NCBI GenBank assembly: GCA_003134855.1
Contig: PLCS01000010.1
Span: 62,001 to 126,000, forward strand
Direction of reading: 5' to 3'
DNA length: 64,000 nucleotides
Source: Acidobacteriaceae bacterium
Lineage (GTDB): Bacteria > Acidobacteriota > Terriglobia > Terriglobales > Acidobacteriaceae
Below the pieces are notes generated by a model, which saw nothing but the letters and a program-made list of their open reading frames with translations, made no database searches and was not told where the DNA came from. This document shows, piece by piece, positions 36,306 through 45,077 of the stretch; position 1 is the stretch's first letter; each line of letters begins with the position of its first letter. Both the position numbers and the translations under genes were made by a program.

Positions 36306-39300
36306 TAATTGAAGCTGGCTGTGCAATCGCCCAGCGTCTCATTGGCCTCTGTGGTGAACTGAATGCGCAGCATATCTCCGGCAGCGTAAGCAAAGGTGTG
36401 CTGTGTGTCGAGGATGGTCTTATTAGCATTCGCGGCTGTGTTTCCTATCGTGATGGCAAGCCCTGTGTTGGTTCCTGACGATGCATTCAACATCGCGGTT
36501 CCAGAGGGCAAATCCCACACCGTGAATCTCCCGCTGGCGGGCTGCGATCCCAGATGACCGCAACGCACCGCAAGGTTGCTCATGACGCCATCAGTGGCCA
36601 CGATGACCTGCTGCAGAGTCTTCGGCCCAGGCGTTTGCGTGCAGGCGGTCTGCGAGCTTCCCGCGCCGAAGAGAAGAATCGTGTTGGATGAGCTTGCCGT
36701 TCCCGCGCAGAAGGCTTGTGCTGTGCGGACGCTGGCTCCCGTGCATCCGATGCACCGCCCCTTGATCGTCAGATCGGTCAATGTCGTGGCGCCGGTGCCG
36801 GTCAATCCGTTAACGGTGGGCTGATTTGCCAGCACAACGCTTCCCGATCCCACGGTGCTTGAGCTGGCCAGTTGCGAAGCGGCAATCTTGCCGCTGCTGT
36901 CGCCCAGGGGAATTCCGGCCCACGATCCCGGCGCGCCGGGCGCCACGTTGACCCAGGCCGCGACTCCGTTGGCAGCCGCAGTGGAGTTCTGCTCCGTGTC
37001 TCCCTGCAACCACGCGAGAGTCGAGGGAGCCGCTGGAGATTTAGTAGGCATCTGCATTTCCAGCCCTAACAACGGCGCGGAATAAGAAAGAGTCTGAGCG
37101 GTGTATTGGCTACTCAGATAGGACGTGAAACGCAGGTTGGGAGCCGAGGCGTTCGATGCATCAACATCCTGCAATGTCTTATTCGTGTCTGTGCCAATAC
37201 TGAGCCTTTGCCCGGTAGACAGCCCCGAGGCGCTCGTGCACTGCAAAGAATTTTTCATGATGCCGGAGCCCGCGTCTGACTTGGCATTCATAGCAGTGTG
37301 AGTGTACGCGACGCTGAATGAAGTGCTTGTCGCTCCCACGTTCACAGCTAAGGTTGTGCTGGACAGGCCCAGCGCCGAATCCGTCACCACGATCTGACCG
37401 GGAATTACTGGCAGACTCACATTCCAGCTTCCCGTGAAAGTAGCCATGTTAGCTGGCGAAGAAGATACACTTACGCCTGAGATTGTGAAAACTGGCGTCG
37501 TGCAGGTGGTAGTGCCGCTGTTGAGGGTGCCCGTTGTTCCCGTCAGGAATACCACATCCACTGCATACCGTTTGCCGTTGGCTCCGCTCCAATATGCGGG
37601 CGGAGCAAGTATCTGGCCAGCGTACAGTGTAGTGCCGCTCGGCAATGCCGCAAACGCCGTATCTGAGTAGAGGAAATCCGATGCCTTTGTGCCGTATTGC
37701 CATAGCTGGCCTATGTTCAAGTCACCGATGAATTGAATGGGAGATCGGAGACCCGTTGGACCTACGCCGGAACTGTTCCGGGAAGGCGCATAAGCTAACT
37801 GCGATATATAGCCAACTGACCCAAGCATATTCGAATTAGATAGCGCTGGAATTCCAATGAAGGGAACTGTTGTGTTTGGACTTGTTCCCGCCGGCAACAT
37901 ACTATTTGTAACCGTAAGGTTCAATGCAAGATCGTTTACTGGAGAGACAACGATTGACGGAAAGTTGAAATTCGCCTTTGTTGTATTGTTCGGTGAGTTC
38001 CATGTGTTGATGAGGTTAAGATATAACTGCGTGTAGTTAAAGAAATTCGGGTTATTCAGAAGCGTAATCATTCCAAGACCGCCAGCGGGGACCGTGCTTC
38101 CGCCGTGTAGCGTACCGGAACTTGCCAGCGATGTGTTCGACTCAAACTTCACGTTGTCCAATGTCACAATCGCAAAGCCATTACGCCCCGTGTTGTCGAG
38201 CATCAGTACGCCGCCGCTGTTGCAGCCGGGTGACGGCTGGCCAAAGCAGGCGGAATACTGATTATCAACCGTGCCTGTGCCGAGTTCCAGATTGTCTCCA
38301 CCGGCCAGTCTCCAGTAGATAGCCGCCACCTGCGCTCCGTCGCTTCTCCAACCGCCTCCGAAATCAATATTGATTCCGCCTTGAGCAAAGTAATAGCTGT
38401 ACTCGCTTGAACCTCCAACCCATGTGTTGTAGATGCGCGTTCCGGTGTCAACACGTGATCCGAAGTAAAGCCCAACATTGTAGGGATTTGTGGCATAGCC
38501 CGTTTTACTCCCAATCTGAATATTTGAGACTTCTTGCTCATAACGGGCGTTGCCATTGAAAGCAAACACCACACTCTCTGTAGTGGCTATCCCGCTGTCA
38601 GCAGTGCTGCCAAATACAGGGCTTGCACTCAAAAAGCAAGGTATCTCCACAACAAATGAATTTCTGGTCGCCGATGCAACCTGACCGATGCAGCGATTCA
38701 ACTGCGAGCCGATCTGACTTGTCAGGCCGTTGATCTCAACCCAAGCTCCAGCAGCTAAGCTGTTTGCGGCAGTTACCGTCGCGTAGTAGGTTGCAAGCCG
38801 GTTTTGAATCGTACCGGAAATCTGCGGGAATGCTGGTGAATAGATACAGGTGCCTGCCGTAGTCGTGCAGTTTAACTCCACATCAATGTTTGTGATGGTC
38901 AGCGTGGTTCCAACCGCCGACGGTGATCCATTCCACGCTATTCTGACAGGCGAGTATCCTCCACTTGAACTTCCGATAGTGCCTTCGATCCGGCAACCGT
39001 CATAGGCATTGATCGTGGAAGAGACCACGTAGGTATGATTTCCCGGAAACTCGATGATTCCGCCATAGGGAGCAGTTGCATTATTATTCCAGCACGCATT
39101 GAATGCGGCTTGGATTGCGGCGGTATCATCCGTCGATCTGTCTCCTTTCGCGCCAAAGGCGGAGGATGTCACATCGTAATGCGGTCCCATTTTGCCGCTG
39201 CTCGATGTGGTGGGCGGTGAGTCCGCGCGCTGTGGGCTTATCGGTGGCATACCTACAAGCTGCGCTACTTCAACCCATGGGGCAGGCGCGTGGTTCAGGA

Positions 39301-39484
39301 TCGGCGGCCCGCTACGATCATACATTGGGGAGCAAACAGTCTTAGAGTTGCAAGCCTTCTGGCCGCTGACAACCTTGACGTCCATCACCGGGGCTGATAA
39401 CGGCTTCGCAGTGAACGTCTTCCCCGTCTCAGTGCCGCCAGCGGTCACAGAGAGAAACAACAATACCAGCGTAATCTTATTCAT
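36302..39484 (-). CDS. Large exported pectate-lyase-like (beta-helix) protein
   Basis: 1060 residues with a signal peptide (MNKITLVLLFLSVTAGG). The segment DVTSSAFGAKGDRSTDDTAA at about residue 105 is the hallmark of Pectate_lyase_3/GH28-like right-handed beta-helices, including phage tailspikes. A long Ser/Thr/Asn/Gly-rich middle follows, and the end (PASGRFTVWDLPSGTAML to CTASFNY) looks like a beta-sandwich. No catalytic residues can be assigned. Base composition is visibly poorer in GC than in the neighbours and codon use differs, which suggests transfer. It could be a polysaccharide lyase, a surface adhesin or a tailspike relative. Confidence 0.7.
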   Translation of the reverse strand: MNKITLVLLFLSVTAGGTETGKTFTAKPLSAPVMDVKVVSGQKACNSKTVCSPMYDRSGPPILNHAPAPWVEVAQLVGMPPISPQRADSPPTTSSSGKMGPHYDVTSSAFGAKGDRSTDDTAAIQAAFNACWNNNATAPYGGIIEFPGNHTYVVSSTINAYDGCRIEGTIGSSSGGYSPVRIAWNGSPSAVGTTLTITNIDVELNCTTTAGTCIYSPAFPQISGTIQNRLATYYATVTAANSLAAGAWVEINGLTSQIGSQLNRCIGQVASATRNSFVVEIPCFLSASPVFGSTADSGIATTESVVFAFNGNARYEQEVSNIQIGSKTGYATNPYNVGLYFGSRVDTGTRIYNTWVGGSSEYSYYFAQGGINIDFGGGWRSDGAQVAAIYWRLAGGDNLELGTGTVDNQYSACFGQPSPGCNSGGVLMLDNTGRNGFAIVTLDNVKFESNTSLASSGTLHGGSTVPAGGLGMITLLNNPNFFNYTQLYLNLINTWNSPNNTTKANFNFPSIVVSPVNDLALNLTVTNSMLPAGTSPNTTVPFIGIPALSNSNMLGSVGYISQLAYAPSRNSSGVGPTGLRSPIQFIGDLNIGQLWQYGTKASDFLYSDTAFAALPSGTTLYAGQILAPPAYWSGANGKRYAVDVVFLTGTTGTLNSGTTTCTTPVFTISGVSVSSSPANMATFTGSWNVSLPVIPGQIVVTDSALGLSSTTLAVNVGATSTSFSVAYTHTAMNAKSDAGSGIMKNSLQCTSASGLSTGQRLSIGTDTNKTLQDVDASNASAPNLRFTSYLSSQYTAQTLSYSAPLLGLEMQMPTKSPAAPSTLAWLQGDTEQNSTAAANGVAAWVNVAPGAPGSWAGIPLGDSSGKIAASQLASSSTVGSGSVVLANQPTVNGLTGTGATTLTDLTIKGRCIGCTGASVRTAQAFCAGTASSSNTILLFGAGSSQTACTQTPGPKTLQQVIVATDGVMSNLAVRCGHLGSQPASGRFTVWDLPSGTAMLNASSGTNTGLAITIGNTAANANKTILDTQHTFAYAAGDMLRIQFTTEANETLGDCTASFNY

Positions 39485-39930
39485 GACTCCTCCAGCAAAT
39501 GAATTCTACTACCATTTGACTCAAATCAAATGGGGCCGGTCGCTGCAAGCCGTATTTCTTGAGACTTCCGCCCCAGCTCGCGGCCGCTGGAATTGGGAGC
39601 GGCAAGCCCATCTTTGAGATGATGATTGGTGATGAAGGAAGCTGGTAGCATGAACGATGATGAGGCGAACAGCATGTTATCGCGCCCGCAACGGTTTCCC
39701 TTCGCGATGAACTTGTAGGCACTTCTCCCTCTTGACAGCGGGGAATAGCGGATAGCCGGAGATGCTGCTGTTCTTGACAAAGATTATCCGCCAGTGGAGT
39801 CAACCGGCAAGCATGAAGTCAACCACGCGCTCAGAAACTTCAACGCGGAATCCATGGGGAAAATAGACCTGTTCAAAGCGGCACAAAAGGCTGCGGAATA
39901 AATCGGTCCGGAGGGAGAAAGAATAAGCCT
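39485..39930. other. Intergenic stretch between the beta-helix gene and GH115
   Basis: About 445 bp with no intact gene. It is less GC-rich than the surroundings. The only protein-like signal is the fragment listed at 39749-39901. Short open frames on the minus strand look random. Confidence 0.4.
39749..39901 (+). pseudogene. Possible C-terminal gene fragment
   Basis: A 50-codon frame lies between a TAG at 39746 and a TAA at 39899, with no start codon near its beginning. It reads AVLDKDYPPVESTGKHEV, then LRNFNAESMGKIDLF and KAAQKAAE at its end, which is protein-like. It may be the tail of a lost gene. I do not recognise the family. Confidence 0.25.
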
Positions 39931-42834
39931 TCAATTCCCGGCCGGCGCGGGGACTCGATAACTCTCTGGCGGTCCTAGATAGCTCTCCGGCAAACGGCCC
40001 TGACTGACCACCAGCTTCTCCAGAACCACGCCGGAGTCAACCATCCGGAATTTCAGCGTGTGATAGCCCGGTCCGTCCACGTTGAGTGTGGAGGTAATCT
40101 TCCGGACGCCGTCGCTGACCGCCTGCTCCCAGTCCTTTTCTGAGTTATGCGCCAAAGCATCGACCATTTGCGGCTGTTGATCGTCGAAGGAGATTGCAAA
40201 CCTCAGTCCGCGGCCGGGCACAAAATTCAGCGTTGGCGCCAGGATGGCTTCCACATTGAACGCGCCTCCCTCAAACAAGTACATCTTGTATTCGAGAACC
40301 GGCGCGGGCTGCGGAGGTTCCGTGCTCGGCGCTGTTACCGGGAAAACAGTCATCCCGGAGAGCGTCTCGCCAAAGCCGGGGATTTTATCCCAATGAACTT
40401 CGCCTGCGCTCGTTTGCGCGGTAAAGTGCTCCGCCTCAACCGAAACGTAGTGGTTGCTTTCTATAAATCCTTGCAAGGAATCTCTCGCGGGCACCGCCGG
40501 ATTCACCGCCCTCACACGGACACGAATCGCCGAGCCGTCCTTCTGAGTGAGCGTAATTGTGCCGTCATTCTTGCCCTCGGAGACTCCGGCCCAGTCGATG
40601 CTGACAAGCAGCCTTTCTTCCTTTATGACTGATCCATGAGTTTCACTGATCTTGATCCATGGCCGATCCGCTCTCGCCGAAAAATCAAAAGACGTAGTTC
40701 CGCGATTGAACGCCTCGATGAACTGAGTTTGCCGGTTAAAAACATCGAAGGCAGGCAGAGCCAGGAATCCTAGGTCGCGCGAGGTGGCAAATGGCGATCC
40801 TTCGACAGCCACTCCCATCGTTGATCGGGAGGTAGGTTGCACTTCCGTGACGGCTGGCATGGCATTGAGCGGCGGCTCGTTCCAGAAGGTGTACCCGATG
40901 TGCGTCTGGTCCATCATGTGGTCCCATTTGCCGCGCGCGAGCTTGTGGTTGTATTCATCGGAAAGCGCGGCGTCCGCCGCAAAAAGGGCCCACGCCTCCT
41001 GGGCCAGATCGTTTGCGCCAGTCCTGCCTTGCGCGGCATATAAGTGGTTCTTGCCGGCTGTAATATATAACTCATTCACAATGGCAGAGGCTTTCGTTGG
41101 ATGTAACACTAATTCGAAAAAGGCATCGCGCTTGTCCTCTGGAAGCTGCTGATAGACCCGCTCGGCCCGCTCGGTGAGCGACTTCCACTCGGAGAAAACC
41201 CTGTCCGCTTCCCGGTAATTCACCTGGCTGAAGGTATCCGGCTCCAGCAGCTCAGGCTTGCGCCGCCCATTGTATTGCGTGTACTTCGTGACAATATCCG
41301 CAATTTCCGCCGCATACTCCGGACCAAATTCGCGCCCAGCCCAGAGTTCGGTAAATTCCTGAAGGTGGTCCTTGCCCCATCGGTTCGGATCCCGAGCCAG
41401 ATTGAGAAAGAACTCAATCGGAAACTCCATTGGCTTCAGATCGCCCACATTCACGATCCAGATGCGGTTGGCCCCGTAGACGGAGGCAAGATTCATCTGT
41501 TCCCAAACCTTGGCAATGGGGTTAGTATTAAGCCACTTATAGGAGCGCGGATCGCCCACATAGTCGAAATGATAGTAGATTCCCGCGCCGCCGCTGCGCT
41601 TTCTTTCATCCGCAGTGGGCAGCCTGCGTATATTTCCCCAGTTATCATCGCACCACAGCAGAGTTATATCGTCGGGTACGCGCATACCTTTTTCGTAGTA
41701 ACCCTGTACCTCCTTGTACAGGGCCCATACCTGGGGATCGGATGCAAGCGTGGGAGTCTGGTGGCGGTCAATAATAACCCGCTGATCGGCGACAATCTTT
41801 TCCAGCAGAGTGATGTCGTCTTTCTCCGCCATCGGCATATCTCCGTCGCCGCGCATGCCAAGCGTTATCACGCTTTCATAATTCTTATTACGTTCGATAC
41901 CTTCGTCCCAGAATGCATCGAGGGTTTTGGCATTGGCCGTGTAATCCCAAGGCCCCGTGCCATGCCGCTTCCATTCCTGCTGCGCGCGCAGCATCGGCTC
42001 ATGGTGCGACGTGCCCATCACAATGCCATATTCATCGGCGAGTTCAGGGTTCAAAGGATCGTCTTCGTTGAAGGCATTGTCCCACATCGCCGGCCAAAGG
42101 AAGTTAGCCTTCAGGCGGAGCAATAACTCAAAGACCTTTTCGTAAAATTGGTGGTTGAGTCCGCCGAATTTCTCATGGGCCCAACCGCTCAGCGCGGGAG
42201 CCTCGTCATTGAGAAAGATGCCGCGATACTTGACCGCCGGTTCGCCCTGCACCCAGCGCCCCGCCTTCACATACAACGCATCCTTATGTTCCACGGGAAC
42301 ATCCGCCCACCAGTACCAGGGCGAAACTCCGATCTGCTCGGAGAGATCGTAAATCCCATAAATTGTCCCGCGTTTATCGCTGCCCGCGATCACCAGGCCG
42401 CGGACCATGCCCGGCAAGGGATGTGAAACCACCTGAATCAGCGTCGATTCCCACTTGCCATCAATCTGGCTTACATCGATCTTCCGCTCGCGAATGAGCC
42501 GGTCGATGATTTTGCTTTTGCCAATCGTGCCGATAAGGACCACGTCTCCGGAGAGAGACTTCCCGTCCTCGTTAAGCAGCGCTTTGCAGCCACTCACACG
42601 CAAGATGTCCACCTGCAGATCACGGGCCGCGCGCACCACGCCGGGATAGTCGCCGCCATCCACGTAGAGCTTTGCCGCGGCTTTCTGATGCACCAGCCGG
42701 AAGCTGTTCGAGTCAGGGGTGGTCTCCACATAGCGGGGCTGTCCAAGTGCCAGGCTATGCAACGGGAAGATGACTGGCGCCAGCAGCATAAGCCAGAGAG
42801 CGATCAACAGAAAGCGAGTGTGCCCGATGCGCAT
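39931..42834 (-). CDS. GH115-type alpha-glucuronidase
   Basis: About 967 residues. GH115 enzymes remove (4-O-methyl-)glucuronic acid from xylan. Family segments include GTIYGIYDLSEQIGVSPWYW, WADVPVEHKDALYV, VKYRGIFLNDEAPALSGW, FGGLNHQFYEKVFELLLRLK, FLWPAMWDNAFNEDDP and GIVMGTSHHEPMLRA. I chose ATG at 42834 because it gives a compact signal peptide (MRIGHTRFLLIALWLMLLAP); an ATG at 42876 is possible, and neither has a ribosome site. It is the last gene of a minus-strand pair with the esterase, next to GH51 and GH3 genes on the other strand. Confidence 0.9.
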   Translation of the reverse strand: MRIGHTRFLLIALWLMLLAPVIFPLHSLALGQPRYVETTPDSNSFRLVHQKAAAKLYVDGGDYPGVVRAARDLQVDILRVSGCKALLNEDGKSLSGDVVLIGTIGKSKIIDRLIRERKIDVSQIDGKWESTLIQVVSHPLPGMVRGLVIAGSDKRGTIYGIYDLSEQIGVSPWYWWADVPVEHKDALYVKAGRWVQGEPAVKYRGIFLNDEAPALSGWAHEKFGGLNHQFYEKVFELLLRLKANFLWPAMWDNAFNEDDPLNPELADEYGIVMGTSHHEPMLRAQQEWKRHGTGPWDYTANAKTLDAFWDEGIERNKNYESVITLGMRGDGDMPMAEKDDITLLEKIVADQRVIIDRHQTPTLASDPQVWALYKEVQGYYEKGMRVPDDITLLWCDDNWGNIRRLPTADERKRSGGAGIYYHFDYVGDPRSYKWLNTNPIAKVWEQMNLASVYGANRIWIVNVGDLKPMEFPIEFFLNLARDPNRWGKDHLQEFTELWAGREFGPEYAAEIADIVTKYTQYNGRRKPELLEPDTFSQVNYREADRVFSEWKSLTERAERVYQQLPEDKRDAFFELVLHPTKASAIVNELYITAGKNHLYAAQGRTGANDLAQEAWALFAADAALSDEYNHKLARGKWDHMMDQTHIGYTFWNEPPLNAMPAVTEVQPTSRSTMGVAVEGSPFATSRDLGFLALPAFDVFNRQTQFIEAFNRGTTSFDFSARADRPWIKISETHGSVIKEERLLVSIDWAGVSEGKNDGTITLTQKDGSAIRVRVRAVNPAVPARDSLQGFIESNHYVSVEAEHFTAQTSAGEVHWDKIPGFGETLSGMTVFPVTAPSTEPPQPAPVLEYKMYLFEGGAFNVEAILAPTLNFVPGRGLRFAISFDDQQPQMVDALAHNSEKDWEQAVSDGVRKITSTLNVDGPGYHTLKFRMVDSGVVLEKLVVSQGRLPESYLGPPESYRVPAPAGN

Positions 42835-43186
42835 CAGGCGCTGGAGGTTGCAGCGAAATCGAGGACAAATGAACATGGATGTGATGGAGGTAAAGTTATC
42901 AATACGAACGGTATCGCCTGTAAGTGGGTGATGTCAAGCTGGCTATCTCTTGCCGGTGTGTGTGGTTGTCGAACACCTGCGTCAAAAATGCTTTTAAGTT
43001 AAGTAATTCTTCTCTCAACGCGTCCGGAAAGAATTATAATGAGGCACCGGATCTCAATCCTGGAGAGATTGACACCCCCCGGGTGCTTCCGGGGGATGTC
43101 AACCAGCAAACGATTAAACGCTTGCACCGAATTGTAATCAGAGAAAGTTTCCAGTTGCTGCGTTTACGAGCGCCGGCTGGATCTTC
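42835..43186. other. Spacer between the esterase and GH115 genes
   Basis: About 350 bp without a gene, apart from the possible 14-codon N-terminal extension of GH115. It holds the strong inverted repeat at 43069-43102 and, at 42907-42919, an ATAC/GTAT dyad overlapping the sequence GGTATCGC. Confidence 0.4.
43069..43102. terminator. Strong GC-rich inverted repeat
   Basis: TTGACA-C-CCCCCGG pairs with CCGGGGG-A-TGTCAA around a GTGCTT loop, giving about 13 base pairs with one mismatch. There is no T-tract on either side. It follows the esterase stop on the minus strand, so it may end or process that transcript before GH115. An operator is the alternative. Confidence 0.45.
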
Positions 43187-44887
43187 TCAGCTCAGCAGTA
43201 TTTTGCGAACTTCGCCCTCAGGGTCATCGACCATGCGGCATTCATTGTCCCACACCATCGTCTGGCAGCGATCCGGATCCGACGGCGTCCAGGTCAGACC
43301 CGGCTGACTGGGATTTCCGGTCCGGGCGAAGTTGGCCCACGCCGTGGCCATTTTCTTTGCCAGAGCCTGCGCCTCGGGCGTGTTGCCCGTGCCTTGTTCG
43401 CAACGCTTGGTGTTATCAAAGCAGAACGCGAGTTCGGCGGTATGCCATGCGCCCGCATCCTCCAGCATCGGCGACTGCCAGGTGAAGTAATACGTGAAGA
43501 CAGGTGCCGCTTTCTGGTCAGACTTCAATTTGGCCATGCGCACGACATTGTTGCGTATGGATATGCTGTTCAGCATAGAGCCGCCGCACATATAGGAGAG
43601 CGTGCGGATGCTCTTCTTTGGATGAGCCTTTTTCAACGCGGCCGCAACGGCAGCTGCCTTGGCTTCGCCGTAGAGGCGGGTGAGCGAGGCCATCCACTCG
43701 GCCTCGGTGGGGCGGGAGCGCATACTGTTGCCCTCCTCGCTGACCGAACCGAGCAGCATGGGGATGTTCTTCGATATCTCCGGCGCGGCTTCATTAAAGG
43801 AGCGCACGGTGATGGTGCGGCCGTCCACGGTCGGTCCAAAGCCGGCGCGCGGAGGCATGCCCGGAGCTGAGAATGGACCCATCCCCGGCTTCATCGGCGG
43901 GTTGACCTTCCTGACGGCAGCATCGCCAGCGGCATTCAGTTTGGCCCAGTCCATCTTCTGCAGGCTGGCGAGGTCGTTGGGCTGGAGGCCGAGTTCGATC
44001 ATCACCTGCCTGGCGAGCGCCTTGGATTGCTCCGCGCTGGGAGGATTTCCTCCGCCGCCCGACTGCACCGAGGCGCGATGGAAGAGCCCAGCGGCCGAGG
44101 GCATGCCCATCAGCGTGGTGACCTTGGAGCCGCCGCCGGACTGGCCGTAAATCATCACGCGATCCGGATCGCCGCCGAAGTTGGCGATGTTGTCGTGAAC
44201 CCATTGCAGCGATGCGACCAGATCGGTCATGCCGACGTTGACCGAATCGGCATAGGCCGCGCCGCCGATCTCGGAGAGGTCGAAGAAGCCGAGAATGTTG
44301 AGGCGGTGATTGACCGAGACCTGCACGATGTCATGATGCCGGGCCATCTGCGCGCCTTCATGCGAGGGCAGTTCATAAGACGAGCCGAAGCTGAAGCCGC
44401 CGCCGTGGAAGTAGACCATCACTGCGCGCTTGCCGGTGAGGCTGGGCGTCCAGACATTCAGCTTGAGCATGTCCTCGCCCATGTAGCCGTCGTCCCAATC
44501 CTGAATGAAGGACTGCTCGATCCCCGAGAAGTCGTGCAGATGCTGGGGGCAGTTGGGGCCATAGATCAGAGCCGGGTACTCGTCCTTCCAGGGCTTGGGA
44601 GGCTTGGCCGGCAGCCAGCGGTTCTCGCCGCCTGTGTCCTGGCCGTAGGGCACGCCCTTGAAGGTGAGGACGCTGCCATCCACAAAACCCCGAACCTTGC
44701 CGTATTGGGTGTTCGCCACGGCCGTTTTTGGCGTGGCGCAGTTGCCAGGCTCCTGCTGATGGGCTGCGGTTTTGGTGTTATCCATCGCAAGAGCAGCCGG
44801 TCCCAGAGCGGCACTCATACTTGCCGTTGCCCCAAAGAGCAAAGCCTCACGACGATTCATGAGATGATGATTACCGGATTGCGTCAT
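43187..44887 (-). CDS. Carboxylesterase type B (alpha/beta-hydrolase)
   Basis: 566 residues. The start at 44887 gives MTQSGNHHLMNRREALLFG, a Tat-like export signal, with AGGAG 11 nt upstream; the longer frame runs into the divergent GH51 gene. The oxyanion segment is VYFHGGGFSFGSS and the nucleophile Ser250 lies in YGQSGGGSKVT. Other family segments are GVPYGQDTGGENRW and LKLNVWTP. In this setting it may remove acetyl or feruloyl groups from xylan, but the family is broad and the substrate cannot be read from sequence. Confidence 0.88.
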   Translation of the reverse strand: MTQSGNHHLMNRREALLFGATASMSAALGPAALAMDNTKTAAHQQEPGNCATPKTAVANTQYGKVRGFVDGSVLTFKGVPYGQDTGGENRWLPAKPPKPWKDEYPALIYGPNCPQHLHDFSGIEQSFIQDWDDGYMGEDMLKLNVWTPSLTGKRAVMVYFHGGGFSFGSSYELPSHEGAQMARHHDIVQVSVNHRLNILGFFDLSEIGGAAYADSVNVGMTDLVASLQWVHDNIANFGGDPDRVMIYGQSGGGSKVTTLMGMPSAAGLFHRASVQSGGGGNPPSAEQSKALARQVMIELGLQPNDLASLQKMDWAKLNAAGDAAVRKVNPPMKPGMGPFSAPGMPPRAGFGPTVDGRTITVRSFNEAAPEISKNIPMLLGSVSEEGNSMRSRPTEAEWMASLTRLYGEAKAAAVAAALKKAHPKKSIRTLSYMCGGSMLNSISIRNNVVRMAKLKSDQKAAPVFTYYFTWQSPMLEDAGAWHTAELAFCFDNTKRCEQGTGNTPEAQALAKKMATAWANFARTGNPSQPGLTWTPSDPDRCQTMVWDNECRMVDDPEGEVRKILLS

Positions 44888-44999
44888 AGAGATTCGATCT
44901 CCTCTTTCTGTTGATGAAGCTGTTTTACACAGCCGTTTGCGACTAAGAGGGCGACTCTGGCGTCTTCTCATAAAGATGCGCCAGGTATCGCTCGATGAG

Positions 45000-45013
45000 A
45001 AAACGTATACCAG
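45000..45013. promoter_or_regulatory. Possible operator between the esterase and GH51 genes
   Basis: AAAACGTATACCAG contains the palindrome GTATAC and half of the TGGTATACCA type site known for GntR-family UxuR/ExuR regulators of hexuronate genes. A related GGTATCGC occurs in this spacer near 44980 and again upstream of GH115. Found by eye. Confidence 0.2.
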
Positions 45014-45077
45014 TGCAGCACAGTAGAACCCTTGACCATTCGCTGTCAAGTTGATGAAGTGTGAAGGAGAAAAAGTC

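Noticed and set aside
36302..39484. The beta-helix gene as evidence of a prophage tailspike
   Set aside because: No capsid, tail, terminase, integrase or lysis gene is nearby, and the protein has a bacterial signal peptide.
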